This document shows, in pieces, positions 42,596 through 51,342 of a DNA stretch of 64,000 nt (the stretch's first letter is position 1; each line of letters opens with the position of its first letter). This DNA is from an uncultured Dehalococcoidia bacterium. Its GTDB lineage: Bacteria > Chloroflexota > Dehalococcoidia > Lucifugimonadales > UBA3495. The notes beneath the pieces are model-generated. The model was given only the letters and a program-made list of their open reading frames with translations, made no database searches and had not been told where the DNA came from. Position numbers and translations under genes: made by a program. The stretch spans positions 2,604,001 to 2,668,000 of the forward strand of contig OY282456.1 in the NCBI GenBank assembly GCA_958296225.1, written 5' to 3'.

Positions 42596-43522
42596 ATGAG
42601 CGCCAGGCCGGCATCACAAATCACCGCCACTTCCTCAAACCCGGCCAGTGCTCCGGGAAGCGGGGCGGATACGGCCGGCCTGGTCTGGTCTGACGCATTT
42701 GACTGGCTGGAGACCGCCGCGCCGGACTCCATTCACGCCGTAGTTACCGACCCGCCCTATGGATTGGTTGAATACCGGAGCGACCAGCTGCGCAAGCGGA
42801 AGCGCGGCACGGGAGGCATCTGGCGCATCCCGCCAAGTTTCGACGGGGCGCAGCGCAACCCGGTGCCGCGCTTTACGGTGTTGACCCCCGCAGACGAGGC
42901 CAGGCTGCAAGCGTTTTTCAGCCGTTTGGCGCCGCTGCTGCTGAAGGTTATGGTGCCGGGCGCCCATATTTTCATCGCTGCCAACCCGCTGCTGTCGCAT
43001 CACGTCTATGGGCCTTTGCTGGCCGCCGGCTTTGAAAAGCGCGGCGAGATAGTGCGCATCGTCAAAACCCTGCGCGGGGGCGACCGGCCCAAAGGGGCGC
43101 ATGAGGAGTTCCCCGAGGTGTCCGTGATGCCGCGCTCGGGCTGGGAACCCTGGGGGTTGTTTCGCAAACCCGTTGCGGGCCGGGTTCAGGACAACCTGCG
43201 ACGCTGGGGCGTGGGCGGGCTGCGCCGTATCTCTGATGACAGTCCCTTCTGGGACGTAATCGTTTGCCCGCCGGCAAGCAGAGCCGAGCGCGCAATTGCG
43301 CCGCACCCATCGCTGAAACCACAGCGGCTGATGCGGCAGCTGACCCGGGCCGCGCTCCCTCTGGGCGTTGGAACGATTCTGGACCCGTTTATGGGCTCGG
43401 GTGCCACCATCGCCGCCGCCCGCGCCGGCGGCTTGTCTGCCATTGGCATTGAAGTGTTGCCGGAATACTACGCAATGGCGCAACGCGCCGTGCCTTTGCT
43501 GGCGCAATTGGAATATGACTAA
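42596..43522 (+). CDS. Site-specific DNA methyltransferase, beta class (N6-adenine or N4-cytosine)
   Basis: 308 aa. DPPYG at residues 52-56 precedes DPFMGSGAT at 263-271, the beta-class order. SAM binds the second motif. The target recognition region is the middle (about 90-220). It lies after the portal gene, with a coupled ORF behind it, so it could be a phage-borne orphan methylase or half of a restriction-modification pair. Base specificity cannot be read by eye. Confidence 0.88.
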   Translation: MSARPASQITATSSNPASAPGSGADTAGLVWSDAFDWLETAAPDSIHAVVTDPPYGLVEYRSDQLRKRKRGTGGIWRIPPSFDGAQRNPVPRFTVLTPADEARLQAFFSRLAPLLLKVMVPGAHIFIAANPLLSHHVYGPLLAAGFEKRGEIVRIVKTLRGGDRPKGAHEEFPEVSVMPRSGWEPWGLFRKPVAGRVQDNLRRWGVGGLRRISDDSPFWDVIVCPPASRAERAIAPHPSLKPQRLMRQLTRAALPLGVGTILDPFMGSGATIAAARAGGLSAIGIEVLPEYYAMAQRAVPLLAQLEYD

Positions 43523-44135
43523 CCGGAACGACCGCAGCGCCTGGCTGAATCATCGGGTAGCCCTTCCTCCCGGTCTCACCGCCGGCCAGTTGGCGCGCGT
43601 AATTGCGTCCGTAGAGGATGAGGTTGAGCAGTTTGTTGATGTCTATTTCGAGCCGGCCAACGTATTCAGCGCGCCGGTGGGTATTTTCGCAGCCAGGGCA
43701 TTCTCGGCATTGACGGTGTACGAAAAACCTCGGCATCGCGATTTGGCCCAACAGCGCTTCCCCGACCTGAAACGGCGCGGCGCGGCAGACCCGCCCTTGG
43801 CTGGCGATTCGTTGGCGATAAAAGCCGGTCTGCGCCCGTGGGCGGTGCAAGCGCATTACAACCATTCCGGTTGGTATTGCATCATCAGATACCTGGTTGA
43901 TGCGACGGGAACCATCGCACCCGGCAAGCATTTGGTGATTTGGCGTGTTCACATCGCATTTCTGGAAGAGACGGATTGGAAATATGAAGGCAGTACCGCC
44001 GGCGCGGGCAGCGGCGGTCGCACGCATACTTTTGGCGTAATTAAACCGGCTGCCAAATTCCGGGACGCCGCCGCATTCAATCGTCCAGACATAGTAATCA
44101 AGAATGGGAAGCCGGTGCCCCGCAACGGCGGCTGA
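43515..44135 (+). CDS. Unknown protein coupled to the methyltransferase (possible restriction partner)
   Basis: 206 aa, ATG 43515 overlapping the methyltransferase stop by 8 nt. I do not recognise the family. It has an N-terminal helical part (VIASVEDEVEQFVDVYFEP) and a beta-rich C-terminal half (HLVIWRVHIAFLEETDWKYE). A clear PD-(D/E)XK motif is not visible. Its tight coupling suggests a restriction enzyme or methylase regulator, but phage hypothetical is equally possible. Confidence 0.6.
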   Translation: MTNRNDRSAWLNHRVALPPGLTAGQLARVIASVEDEVEQFVDVYFEPANVFSAPVGIFAARAFSALTVYEKPRHRDLAQQRFPDLKRRGAADPPLAGDSLAIKAGLRPWAVQAHYNHSGWYCIIRYLVDATGTIAPGKHLVIWRVHIAFLEETDWKYEGSTAGAGSGGRTHTFGVIKPAAKFRDAAAFNRPDIVIKNGKPVPRNGG

Positions 44136-44281
44136 CTTTTTTGACGGGCCGGCGGTGACCGGCCCGCACTTTGCCAATAGTGAAACGACACCGGAAACTC
44201 TAAAATGAAACCCGGCGACGATGCGCTATAATAGCGGCAGTTGCGACAACTGCCCCTGTCTTAACACCGGCCGTCACCCCA

Positions 44282-44842
44282 ATGACCTACAAACTCCGCG
44301 GTCTGGCGCGCCAGGTCAAAAACCTGCTCATCCGCTTCCTGATTTTCTCAGCGAAGACTATACCGGAGGACCGTGAAGCGATTTGGAGCATCCCTACACC
44401 TCTCAAAACCGCCTACTTCGCTGTCGCCACGCTGCTGTGGCTGCCCGTCCTGGTCGATATAGTGGCGGAAAACATCGCTTCGGCTGCCGGGAGCCACTGG
44501 CAGCGGATAGTCGGCGCCGTAATCAGGGAGTCCGCAACCGAGTTCGCACCCCCCGGCATCGGCATTGCCATCGCCGCCCTAGTCATCGTGCAAGGAGCCA
44601 GTTTAGCTATGTCGCTATACCACGTAATCGTGAACCGATTCGCCGCGCCCGTCATTGCGCAGCATGAAGCAACCGGCATGGCCAAAGGCCGCGCCGAAGG
44701 CCGGGTAGAAGGTCAGGTAGAAGGCCGCGCCGAAGGCCGCGCCGCAGCCAACCGGGAGTGGCAGGACTGGCTGCGGCGGCGCGCCGACGCCGAGGCCAAA
44801 GGCGAGCCCTTCACCGAACCGCCGCCGGGCGACGAACCATAG
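44282..44842 (+). CDS. Membrane protein with charged EGR-repeat tail
   Basis: 186 aa. Two hydrophobic segments (TAYFAVATLLWLPVLVDIV and IGIAIAALVIVQGASLAM) precede a tail of RAEGRVEGQVEG-type repeats. A TATAAT box at 44227-44232 lies about 50 bp upstream. Layout matches the RQEG protein at 34 kb, suggesting one family. Function unknown. Its 3' 320 bp are tandemly duplicated right after the stop. Confidence 0.65.
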   Translation: MTYKLRGLARQVKNLLIRFLIFSAKTIPEDREAIWSIPTPLKTAYFAVATLLWLPVLVDIVAENIASAAGSHWQRIVGAVIRESATEFAPPGIGIAIAALVIVQGASLAMSLYHVIVNRFAAPVIAQHEATGMAKGRAEGRVEGQVEGRAEGRAAANREWQDWLRRRADAEAKGEPFTEPPPGDEP

Positions 44843-45163
44843 TCAGGGGAGTCCGCAACCGAGTTCGCACCCCCCGGCATCGGCATTGCCATCGCCGCCC
44901 TAGTCATCGTGCAAGGAGTCAGTTTAGCTATGTCGCTATACCACGTAATCGTGAACCGATTCGCCGCGCCCGTCATCGCGCAGCATGAAGCAACCGGCAT
45001 GGCCAAAGGCCGCGCCGAAGGCCGCGCCGAAGGCCGGGTAGAAGGTCAGGTAGAAGGCCGCGCCGCAGCCAACCGGGAATGGCAGGACTGGCTGCGGCGG
45101 CGCGCCGACGCCGAGGCCAAAGGCGAGCCCTTCACCGAACCGTCGCCGGGCGACGAACCATAG
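44523..45163. repeat. 320-bp tandem duplication
   Basis: Copy 1 44523-44842 and copy 2 44843-45163 both start at a tcagggag(a)gtccgcaac-type string and end at gacgaaccatag. Copy 2 has one extra g near its start, so it is not in frame with copy 1; its EGR units are also rearranged. Very high similarity implies a recent event. Confidence 0.9.
44909..45163 (+). pseudogene. Duplicated C-terminus of the EGR-repeat membrane protein
   Basis: 84 codons covering the second membrane segment, the EGR repeat and the tail. It comes from tandem copy 2, lacks the first membrane segment and has no own ribosome site at 44909. Confidence 0.6.
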
Positions 45164-45345
45164 CCGCCGGGCGACGCGCCCTCCCCGGAACCCTCGCATC
45201 CCTAGCGTCATCGCCAAGCGCGGACAATTGCGCTATACTGCCGCCAACCAACACCACGGCTGCCAGCGCTGCTTTTCGTTGCGAATTCACCACCGAACAG
45301 CCTAAAGCGCCCATCGCCCCCAACCCGTCGCAGAGGAGATTTGCC

Positions 45346-46527
45346 ATGCAGTTCGGCCTGCTTTATGAATGCCAGCGTCCCTTCCAGGGCACTGAAATTG
45401 ACTGGAACGCCCTTTACAAAGAAACACTGGAACAGTGTGAGTTGGCCGACCAGGTTGGATTCAACAACCTCTGGTTCGTTGAGCACCACTTCCTCACCGG
45501 CTTTTCCGGCTCGCCGGCCCAGGATGCCATCTTCGGCGCGCTGAGCCGCATCACCAAGCAAATTCGCATTGGCTACGGCGTCTGCATCCTGCCTTACCAT
45601 CATCCCGTCCGCGTCGCCGAGCGCGTCGCCCTGCTGGACCAGCTGACCGACGGACGCATTGAAGTGGGAACGGGCCGCTCCAACGCCTACGAGCAGACCG
45701 GCCTGGGCATTGACCCCCGCGAGACTCGCAACCTGTGGAACGAGTCCATCAGTATGCTGCCCAAAATCTGGACGTCCGACGAGTACGAATACGAGGGCGA
45801 AAACTGGAGCGTGCCCAAGCGCCGGGTGCTGCCCAAGCCCTTCCAGCAGCCGCACCCCCGGTTGTATCTGGCCTGCACCTCCGAGGACAGCTTCCGCCTG
45901 GCCGCCCAGAAGGGCATCGGCGTCCTGTCTTCCGCTTCCTACGCCGTCGAGGTATTGAAGGAGAAGGTGCAGATTTACCGGGATGCCCTCAAGGACTGCG
46001 AACCCGTCGGCGAGTTCATCACCGAATTCTGGGGCAACAACGTTCACGGGTTCTGCGACGACGATGACGATTACGCCAAGGAACTGGCGGCCGAGTCCAT
46101 GAAGACCTTCTTCGGCCCGGACAAGCCGTACATCGCCGGCCGCATCGGCGCTTACGAAGAACTGCTGGAAGCCTGGGGCGGCGTGCCCGACCACCTCAGC
46201 GCCGACTTCAGCCGCTGGCTGCGCCAGTCCGACGAGGAGCACCAGCAGTTGGCCCAGGATGTTGGCCTGTCGCTGGACGCCGGCCCCGGCGCGGCCCGCG
46301 CCGCCATCGCCCAACTGGACGGCAAAACCCTTTCCGACCGGGGCGTTATCATCGCCGGCAACCCCGAATCCTGCATCAAGACCTGCCAGATGTACGAAGA
46401 CATCGGCGTTGACCAGGTTATGCTCATTATGCAGACCGAGACCATCCCCCACGAAAAGGTGATGGCGTCCATTGAGAAGTTCGGCAAAGAGGTCATCCCG
46501 GCCTTCCAGGGCAACGGCAGCAAGTAG
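45346..46527 (+). CDS. LLM class flavin-dependent oxidoreductase
   Basis: 393 aa from ATG 45346, with gaggag 9 nt upstream. Luciferase-like barrel: MQFGLLYECQRPF N-terminus, FVEHHFLTGFSGSP and RIGYGVCILPYHHPVRVAE. The class uses reduced FMN or F420 and is often found in degradation of small organics. The next gene is a second family member on the same strand. Confidence 0.9.
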   Translation: MQFGLLYECQRPFQGTEIDWNALYKETLEQCELADQVGFNNLWFVEHHFLTGFSGSPAQDAIFGALSRITKQIRIGYGVCILPYHHPVRVAERVALLDQLTDGRIEVGTGRSNAYEQTGLGIDPRETRNLWNESISMLPKIWTSDEYEYEGENWSVPKRRVLPKPFQQPHPRLYLACTSEDSFRLAAQKGIGVLSSASYAVEVLKEKVQIYRDALKDCEPVGEFITEFWGNNVHGFCDDDDDYAKELAAESMKTFFGPDKPYIAGRIGAYEELLEAWGGVPDHLSADFSRWLRQSDEEHQQLAQDVGLSLDAGPGAARAAIAQLDGKTLSDRGVIIAGNPESCIKTCQMYEDIGVDQVMLIMQTETIPHEKVMASIEKFGKEVIPAFQGNGSK

Positions 46528-46554
46528 CCCGCTTGCCCCGGCCAATTCACCCGC

Positions 46555-46582
46555 AGGGGCGACCGATAGGTACGTCGCCCCT
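46555..46582. repeat. Intergenic inverted repeat
   Basis: Stem aggggcgac / gtcgcccct with a 10-nt loop between two luciferase-like genes, followed by a partial third arm gccgcccctgc. It belongs to the GGGGCG-type intergenic palindromes also seen at 9.28 and 49.27 kb. Confidence 0.55.
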
Positions 46583-46614
46583 GTAGGTATGCCGCCCCTG
46601 CATCTGATACCGCA

Positions 46615-47574
46615 ATGCCTGCCCAGCCCCTCAAATTCAACGTCCGCATCAACCAGCATCGCTACGGCTACGACGATTTGCGCCGCATCTGGCAGGCGGC
46701 CGACCGGCTGGGTTACTACTCGGCCAGCCTGTACGACCTGCTGAACGCCGACGCCCTGGAATGCTGGACCACGCTCAGCGCGCTGCTGGCGCAGACGGAA
46801 CGCATCCGCGCCGTGCCTATGGCGCTGGCCAACCCGTACCGGCATCCCCCGCTGGTGGCCAAGATGGCGGCGACGCTGGATGTCATCAGCGGCGGGCGCG
46901 TCACCTTGGGCATCGGCGCCGGCGGCAGCCGGCAGGACACCCTGGCCAGCGGGCTGCCCTTTCCCGCCACGCGGGAACGGTGCGCGATGCTGGAAGAATC
47001 GGTAGCGCTAATCCGTCAACTGTGGACGGAGCCGACGGTGGATTTTCAGGGCCGTTTCTATCACGTTGCCGGCGCCTCGGTGCAGCCCGAGCCAACCCAG
47101 CGCCCGTGTCCGCCCATCCTGGTGGGCGGACACGGCGAACGCTATATGCTGCCCACCATTGGGCGCATCGCCGACATCTGCAACGCCGGCTCCAACAACA
47201 CGGTGGCCGAACACCGGCGGCAGGAAAGCATCATCCACCAGGCCGCCGCAGCCGCCGGCCGCGACCCGTCGGGCATTGAACTAACCCACAACGCCAACTG
47301 CGTCATCGCCCCCACCCAGGGCGAATACGACCGGCTGGCGGCGCGCCTGGCCGAACGGGCCGGTATGACTGCGGCGCAGTACAACGACAATATGCTCGCC
47401 AACACCCTGTCCGGCACGCCGGAGCAGGTCGCCGCGCGCATCTCCGAATATGTGGAGTACGGCATCCGCTACTTCTTCATCGTCTTTCCCGACTTCGTGG
47501 CCTCAGAGACGCTGGCGCTGTTTGCGGAGGAAGTGATGGGCAGATTCAACAGCGGCACTGCCGAGTCTCCGTGA
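46615..47574 (+). CDS. LLM class oxidoreductase, probably F420-dependent
   Basis: 319 aa. LKFNVRINQHRYGYDDL start, ISGGRVTLGIGAGGSRQ (the class's GxGxG segment) near residue 103, RPCPPILVGGHGERYMLPTI near 165. The latter is typical of F420-using TIGR03560-like proteins. cofE in the window gives the organism the cofactor. 87 nt after the other luciferase-like gene. Confidence 0.87.
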   Translation: MPAQPLKFNVRINQHRYGYDDLRRIWQAADRLGYYSASLYDLLNADALECWTTLSALLAQTERIRAVPMALANPYRHPPLVAKMAATLDVISGGRVTLGIGAGGSRQDTLASGLPFPATRERCAMLEESVALIRQLWTEPTVDFQGRFYHVAGASVQPEPTQRPCPPILVGGHGERYMLPTIGRIADICNAGSNNTVAEHRRQESIIHQAAAAAGRDPSGIELTHNANCVIAPTQGEYDRLAARLAERAGMTAAQYNDNMLANTLSGTPEQVAARISEYVEYGIRYFFIVFPDFVASETLALFAEEVMGRFNSGTAESP

Positions 47575-47718
47575 GCTAGCGTTCCTTTCAGGACGGGGTG
47601 GATTCCCGCCACGTATGCTAGTATGGGGTTGAGCCGGTATCGAGTGCGGGGCCGGCCGTTCTTGCGTAGGCATTGCGGATAGCCTGGCGAAAGCCGCGCC
47701 GGAACGCGGACCGGAACC

Positions 47719-49101
47719 TCAGTCATCCGCCGGCGTATTGGCTCCCCGCGTAATGAGGCGTTGCACGTCGGCCCGCCGCCGCTGCGACGGCGAGAGGCGG
47801 GGGTTGCCCAGCATCAGAAACATTACCGACCCCACCGCGCTCACCGCCGCTACGGTGGCCAGGGGCAGCGTGTAGCTGCCGGTGATGAACTCCTGCATCC
47901 ACGCCACATACGGCACCACCGCAATGAACATTATGTTCATCGGTATCATGGAAATTCCCGTTATCCGGGCAAAATTGCTGCGCCCGAAATAGACGCCCCG
48001 GATGGCGGTCGTCAGCGGCGTTCGGCCGCCAAACCCAATGCCCATCAAGATGGTGAACAGGTAGAACATGGGCAGAGTTTCGGCTAACAGCAGAATGACC
48101 ATGGCGATGGATTGCAGGAAGGAGAATACGAAAATGGCCAAACGGATGGGTATGCGGTCTCCGATTAAACCTCCCACCAGTATAAAGGCCGTCGATACGG
48201 CAGTCTGCACCGAAATCACCGACCCGATTTGCCCCAGCGAAAAGCCGCGCTCCGCCATTAGCAGGCCCAGGTAGAACATCACGCTGATGATGATGATGGA
48301 CGAGCTGGCGTGGCCCATGGTGATGAGCCAGAAAGCCCGCGCCCGTATGGCCTCCTGCCAGGTGTAGTCCGGCGCTACGGCGCCGCCGTTGGCCGATTGA
48401 CGCGGGCCGGCGCCGGCAACTGAGTCGGGGTCGATACCGTCGGGGTGCTGCCCGTAGTCCTCCGGGCGGTTCCGCACCAGCAAAGCCAGGGGCCCTGACG
48501 CCACCAGGCCGATAACGCCCACCACCAACGCCGTATTCTGCCACCCCAGCCGGCCCGGTATCTCCGTGGCGGTCTTGATGTCCCAGCCCATGGCCCACGC
48601 CATCAGCGGCACGATTACGACGCCGCCCAGTCCGAAACCCAGCATAGGTATGGACATTGCCGTGGAACGGCGCTGGCGGAACCAGTTGTTCAGCGCCGTG
48701 TTGGCCGGCAGCCAGGAACCCAGCCCCGCCCCCAGGCTGACCACTACGAATGACAGATAGAACATCCAGAGGTTTGCCGTGCGGCTGAACAGGAAAAACC
48801 CGACGGCAAAGACCACCAGCCCGATGACCACCATCTTGCGCGGCCCCAGCTTGTCCACGCCCCAGCCGGCAATCGGCCCCATCACGGTGCCTTCCACACG
48901 GGTCAGCGTGAACGCCCAGGACAACTGGAACGGCGTCCAGCCAAAACTTTGGGACAACACCGGCAGCCACAGCGACAGCGCCTGGAACAGCGGCACCGTC
49001 CCGATGACCATGATGACGGCCCCAACAACCGCCAGCCACCAGCCATAGAACACGCCGCGAACCAGGCGCACCGGGTGGACCAGTTCCTGCGCTGGCAACA
49101 A
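47719..49101 (-). CDS. MFS transporter
   Basis: 460 aa, 12 predicted membrane helices. Start TTG 49101, chosen because GGAGGGGG lies 7 nt upstream; an earlier TTG at 49161 has no ribosome site. Hallmarks: YGWWLAVVGAVIMVIGTVPL, GPRKMVVIGLVVFAVG (MFS A-loop form) and a long central loop (residues about 215-250). Resembles monocarboxylate-type carriers. Substrate unknown. Confidence 0.87.
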   Translation of the reverse strand: MLPAQELVHPVRLVRGVFYGWWLAVVGAVIMVIGTVPLFQALSLWLPVLSQSFGWTPFQLSWAFTLTRVEGTVMGPIAGWGVDKLGPRKMVVIGLVVFAVGFFLFSRTANLWMFYLSFVVVSLGAGLGSWLPANTALNNWFRQRRSTAMSIPMLGFGLGGVVIVPLMAWAMGWDIKTATEIPGRLGWQNTALVVGVIGLVASGPLALLVRNRPEDYGQHPDGIDPDSVAGAGPRQSANGGAVAPDYTWQEAIRARAFWLITMGHASSSIIIISVMFYLGLLMAERGFSLGQIGSVISVQTAVSTAFILVGGLIGDRIPIRLAIFVFSFLQSIAMVILLLAETLPMFYLFTILMGIGFGGRTPLTTAIRGVYFGRSNFARITGISMIPMNIMFIAVVPYVAWMQEFITGSYTLPLATVAAVSAVGSVMFLMLGNPRLSPSQRRRADVQRLITRGANTPADD

Positions 49102-49265
49102 GTAGCAACCCCCTCCGGATTCCGATAACCGCCAGAAATAGCGCCGATTTCGGCAAAACAACGCCGGGTATTATACCCCGATTCGCAAGTTGATGCGTGT
49201 TTCCGATATGTCAGATTGACTGTTATCAACGCCGGCGCGCCGTCGGGCCGGGCGGCGGAAAGCGC

Positions 49266-49292
49266 GCCGGGGCGAAAGCTATTCGCCCCGGC
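49266..49292. repeat. REP-like palindrome
   Basis: Perfect 11-bp stem gccggggcgaa / ttcgccccggc with loop agcta, between the MFS start and the opp operon end. Same core as 29511-29538. Confidence 0.65.
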
Positions 49293-49328
49293 CTGACGCT
49301 GGCCGATGCCTTTCCCGCCGGGCTGCGC

Positions 49329-50372
49329 TTACGGCCTGTTGGCTTCCGGCCCGCCCTCGTCGTACAAATGGCAGGCCGTGGCGTGGCCCGGCTGGTACTC
49401 GCGCAGGATGGGCAGGTCGGACGAACAGCGTTCCATCACAAAGGGGCAGCGCGGATGGAAAGCGCACCCGGCCGGCGGGTTCAACGGCGACGGCACCTCT
49501 CCCGGCAGCACGATTTCCTCCCGCTGACGCCGGGGATGCGCCGGCAGCGAGGCCGATATCAGCGCCCGGGTGTAGGGATGCTGCGCGTTGGTGAACAGCA
49601 CGCCGGGCGGCGCTTCCTCAACAATCTTGCCCAGATACATCACGCCCACCACGTGGCTCATGTAGCGCACCGTCGCCAGGTTATGGGCGATGAGCAGGTA
49701 GCTCAATTCGTAGGTGGACTGCAACTCTTTCAGCAGGTTCAAAATCTGGGCGCGAATGGATACGTCCAGGGCCGATACCGGCTCGTCCAGCACAATCAGC
49801 TTGGGCCGGGTGGACAGGGCGCGGGCGATGGCGATGCGCTGCCGCTGGCCGCCGCTGAACTCGTGGGGATAGCGCTCGGCGTGGAAAGGATGCAGCCCCA
49901 CCACCTGCAACAGCTCCTGAACCTGGGAACGCACCGCCGCCCGGCTCAGCCGCTGGTGGGTAATCAGCGGCTCGGCAATAATCTGGTCAACGCGCATCCG
50001 GGGGTTCAGTGAGCTCCACGGGTCCTGGAACACCGCCTGCACCGAAGCGCGGAAGTTCCGCCGTTCGGCGCCGGAGAACTGGGCCATGGGGCGACTGTCA
50101 AAATAGATGTTCCCGTCAGTGGGACGGTCGGCCATCAGGAGCATCCGGCTGGTGGTGGTCTTGCCGCAGCCCGACTCGCCAACCAGGCTGTAAGTCTGGC
50201 CGGGCATAATGTTGATGGAGATGCCATCCACGGCCTTGACCGTGCCGGTGCGCCGGCGCAGCAGGTTGCCCCGGTACACGGGGAAATGGCGTCGGATACC
50301 CTCCAGACGCACCAGGGCCGGGTCGCCGTTCCGGGTCGCCGCTGCGTTGAACGCCGCCGTCGTCGTAGCCAT
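49329..50372 (-). CDS. Peptide ABC transporter ATP-binding protein (OppF/DppF type)
   Basis: 347 aa from ATG 50372, which shares a base with the previous gene's TAA (TAATG). Walker A GESGCGKTT, signature FSGGQRQRIAIARAL, Walker B LIVLDEPVSALD, and the oligopeptide-type C-terminal extension with CAFHPRCPFVMERC, which binds an iron-sulfur or zinc site in some members. It powers uptake by the OppB/OppC pore together with OppD. Last gene of the operon. Confidence 0.92.
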   Translation of the reverse strand: MATTTAAFNAAATRNGDPALVRLEGIRRHFPVYRGNLLRRRTGTVKAVDGISINIMPGQTYSLVGESGCGKTTTSRMLLMADRPTDGNIYFDSRPMAQFSGAERRNFRASVQAVFQDPWSSLNPRMRVDQIIAEPLITHQRLSRAAVRSQVQELLQVVGLHPFHAERYPHEFSGGQRQRIAIARALSTRPKLIVLDEPVSALDVSIRAQILNLLKELQSTYELSYLLIAHNLATVRYMSHVVGVMYLGKIVEEAPPGVLFTNAQHPYTRALISASLPAHPRRQREEIVLPGEVPSPLNPPAGCAFHPRCPFVMERCSSDLPILREYQPGHATACHLYDEGGPEANRP

Positions 50373-51337
50373 TATTCCGCCCTCCAGCAGCGCGCGGTGT
50401 GCCCCGGCGCGATGGTGAACTCGTCGGGATACTCCCGGCACCGCTCCCAGGCGTGGGGGCAGCGCGGGGCGAAGGCGCAGCCCTGCGGCAAGGCGTCCAG
50501 CGACGGCGGCTGCCCCTCAATGGACGGCAGCAGGTCCACGTCGGTATCCAGGTCGGGCACCGACTCCAACAGGGCCTCGGTGTAGGGGTGCGCCGGGTTG
50601 TCAAACATATCCTCCACGTCGGACTGCTCCACGATACGGCCGGCGTACATCACGGCTACCCGGTCGCACATACGGGCCACGATGCCGAAGTCGTGGGTAA
50701 TAAAGATAATCGCCGCTCCGGTCTGCTCCTGAATGTCTTTCAGCAACCGGAGATACTGCAGCTGGATGGTGGCGTCCAGCGAGGTAGTCGGCTCGTCGGC
50801 GATGAGCAGGTTGGGGGCGCGGGCAATGGATATTGCGCCCACCACCCGCTGCCGCATCCCGCCGCTCATCTGGTGCGGAAAGTTGGTCAGCCGCTCCTCC
50901 GCAGCCGGTATGCGAACATTCGCCAGCAAATCCACCGCGCGCTGACGCAGCGACCGCCGCGGCTCATTGTATTCCAGCCGCAGCGTTTCAATCAGCTGGT
51001 CGCCCACCGTAAAGACCGGATTCAGCGAGGTCAGCGGGTCCTGCATGACCATGCAGATGCCGGAGCCGCGAATTTCGCGCATCTCGCCCCGACTCTTTTC
51101 CAGCAGGTTCTCGCCCAGATAATGGATGCCGCCGCCCACGATGCGGCCCGGGTGGGGCACCATGCCCAGAATCGACCAGGCGGTCATACTTTTGCCGGAG
51201 CCGGATTCACCCACAATGCCCAGCGTTTCGCCCCGCCGCAGCTCGAAATTGATGCCATCCACCGCCTTGACCACGCCGGAGCGGGTGAAGAAGTGGGTTT
51301 GCAGGTCCTGCACCCGCAGGATTACGTCGTTAGTCAT
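50372..51337 (-). CDS. Peptide ABC transporter ATP-binding protein (OppD/DppD type)
   Basis: 321 aa. Walker A GESGSGKSMT, signature MSGGMRQRVVGAISIA, Walker B LLIADEPTTSLD, and C-terminal CAFAPRCPHAWERC. Partner of the downstream OppF-type subunit and of the permeases at 55.5-57.4 kb, from which it is now separated by five Uma2 genes, its start (51337) being only 5 nt from the end of the last one. Confidence 0.92.
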   Translation of the reverse strand: MTNDVILRVQDLQTHFFTRSGVVKAVDGINFELRRGETLGIVGESGSGKSMTAWSILGMVPHPGRIVGGGIHYLGENLLEKSRGEMREIRGSGICMVMQDPLTSLNPVFTVGDQLIETLRLEYNEPRRSLRQRAVDLLANVRIPAAEERLTNFPHQMSGGMRQRVVGAISIARAPNLLIADEPTTSLDATIQLQYLRLLKDIQEQTGAAIIFITHDFGIVARMCDRVAVMYAGRIVEQSDVEDMFDNPAHPYTEALLESVPDLDTDVDLLPSIEGQPPSLDALPQGCAFAPRCPHAWERCREYPDEFTIAPGHTARCWRAE

Positions 51338-51342
51338 CCCGA

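Noticed and set aside
45208..46845. 545-aa minus-strand frame across the two luciferase-like genes
   Set aside because: Shadow frame spanning a gene boundary, with no recognisable domain.
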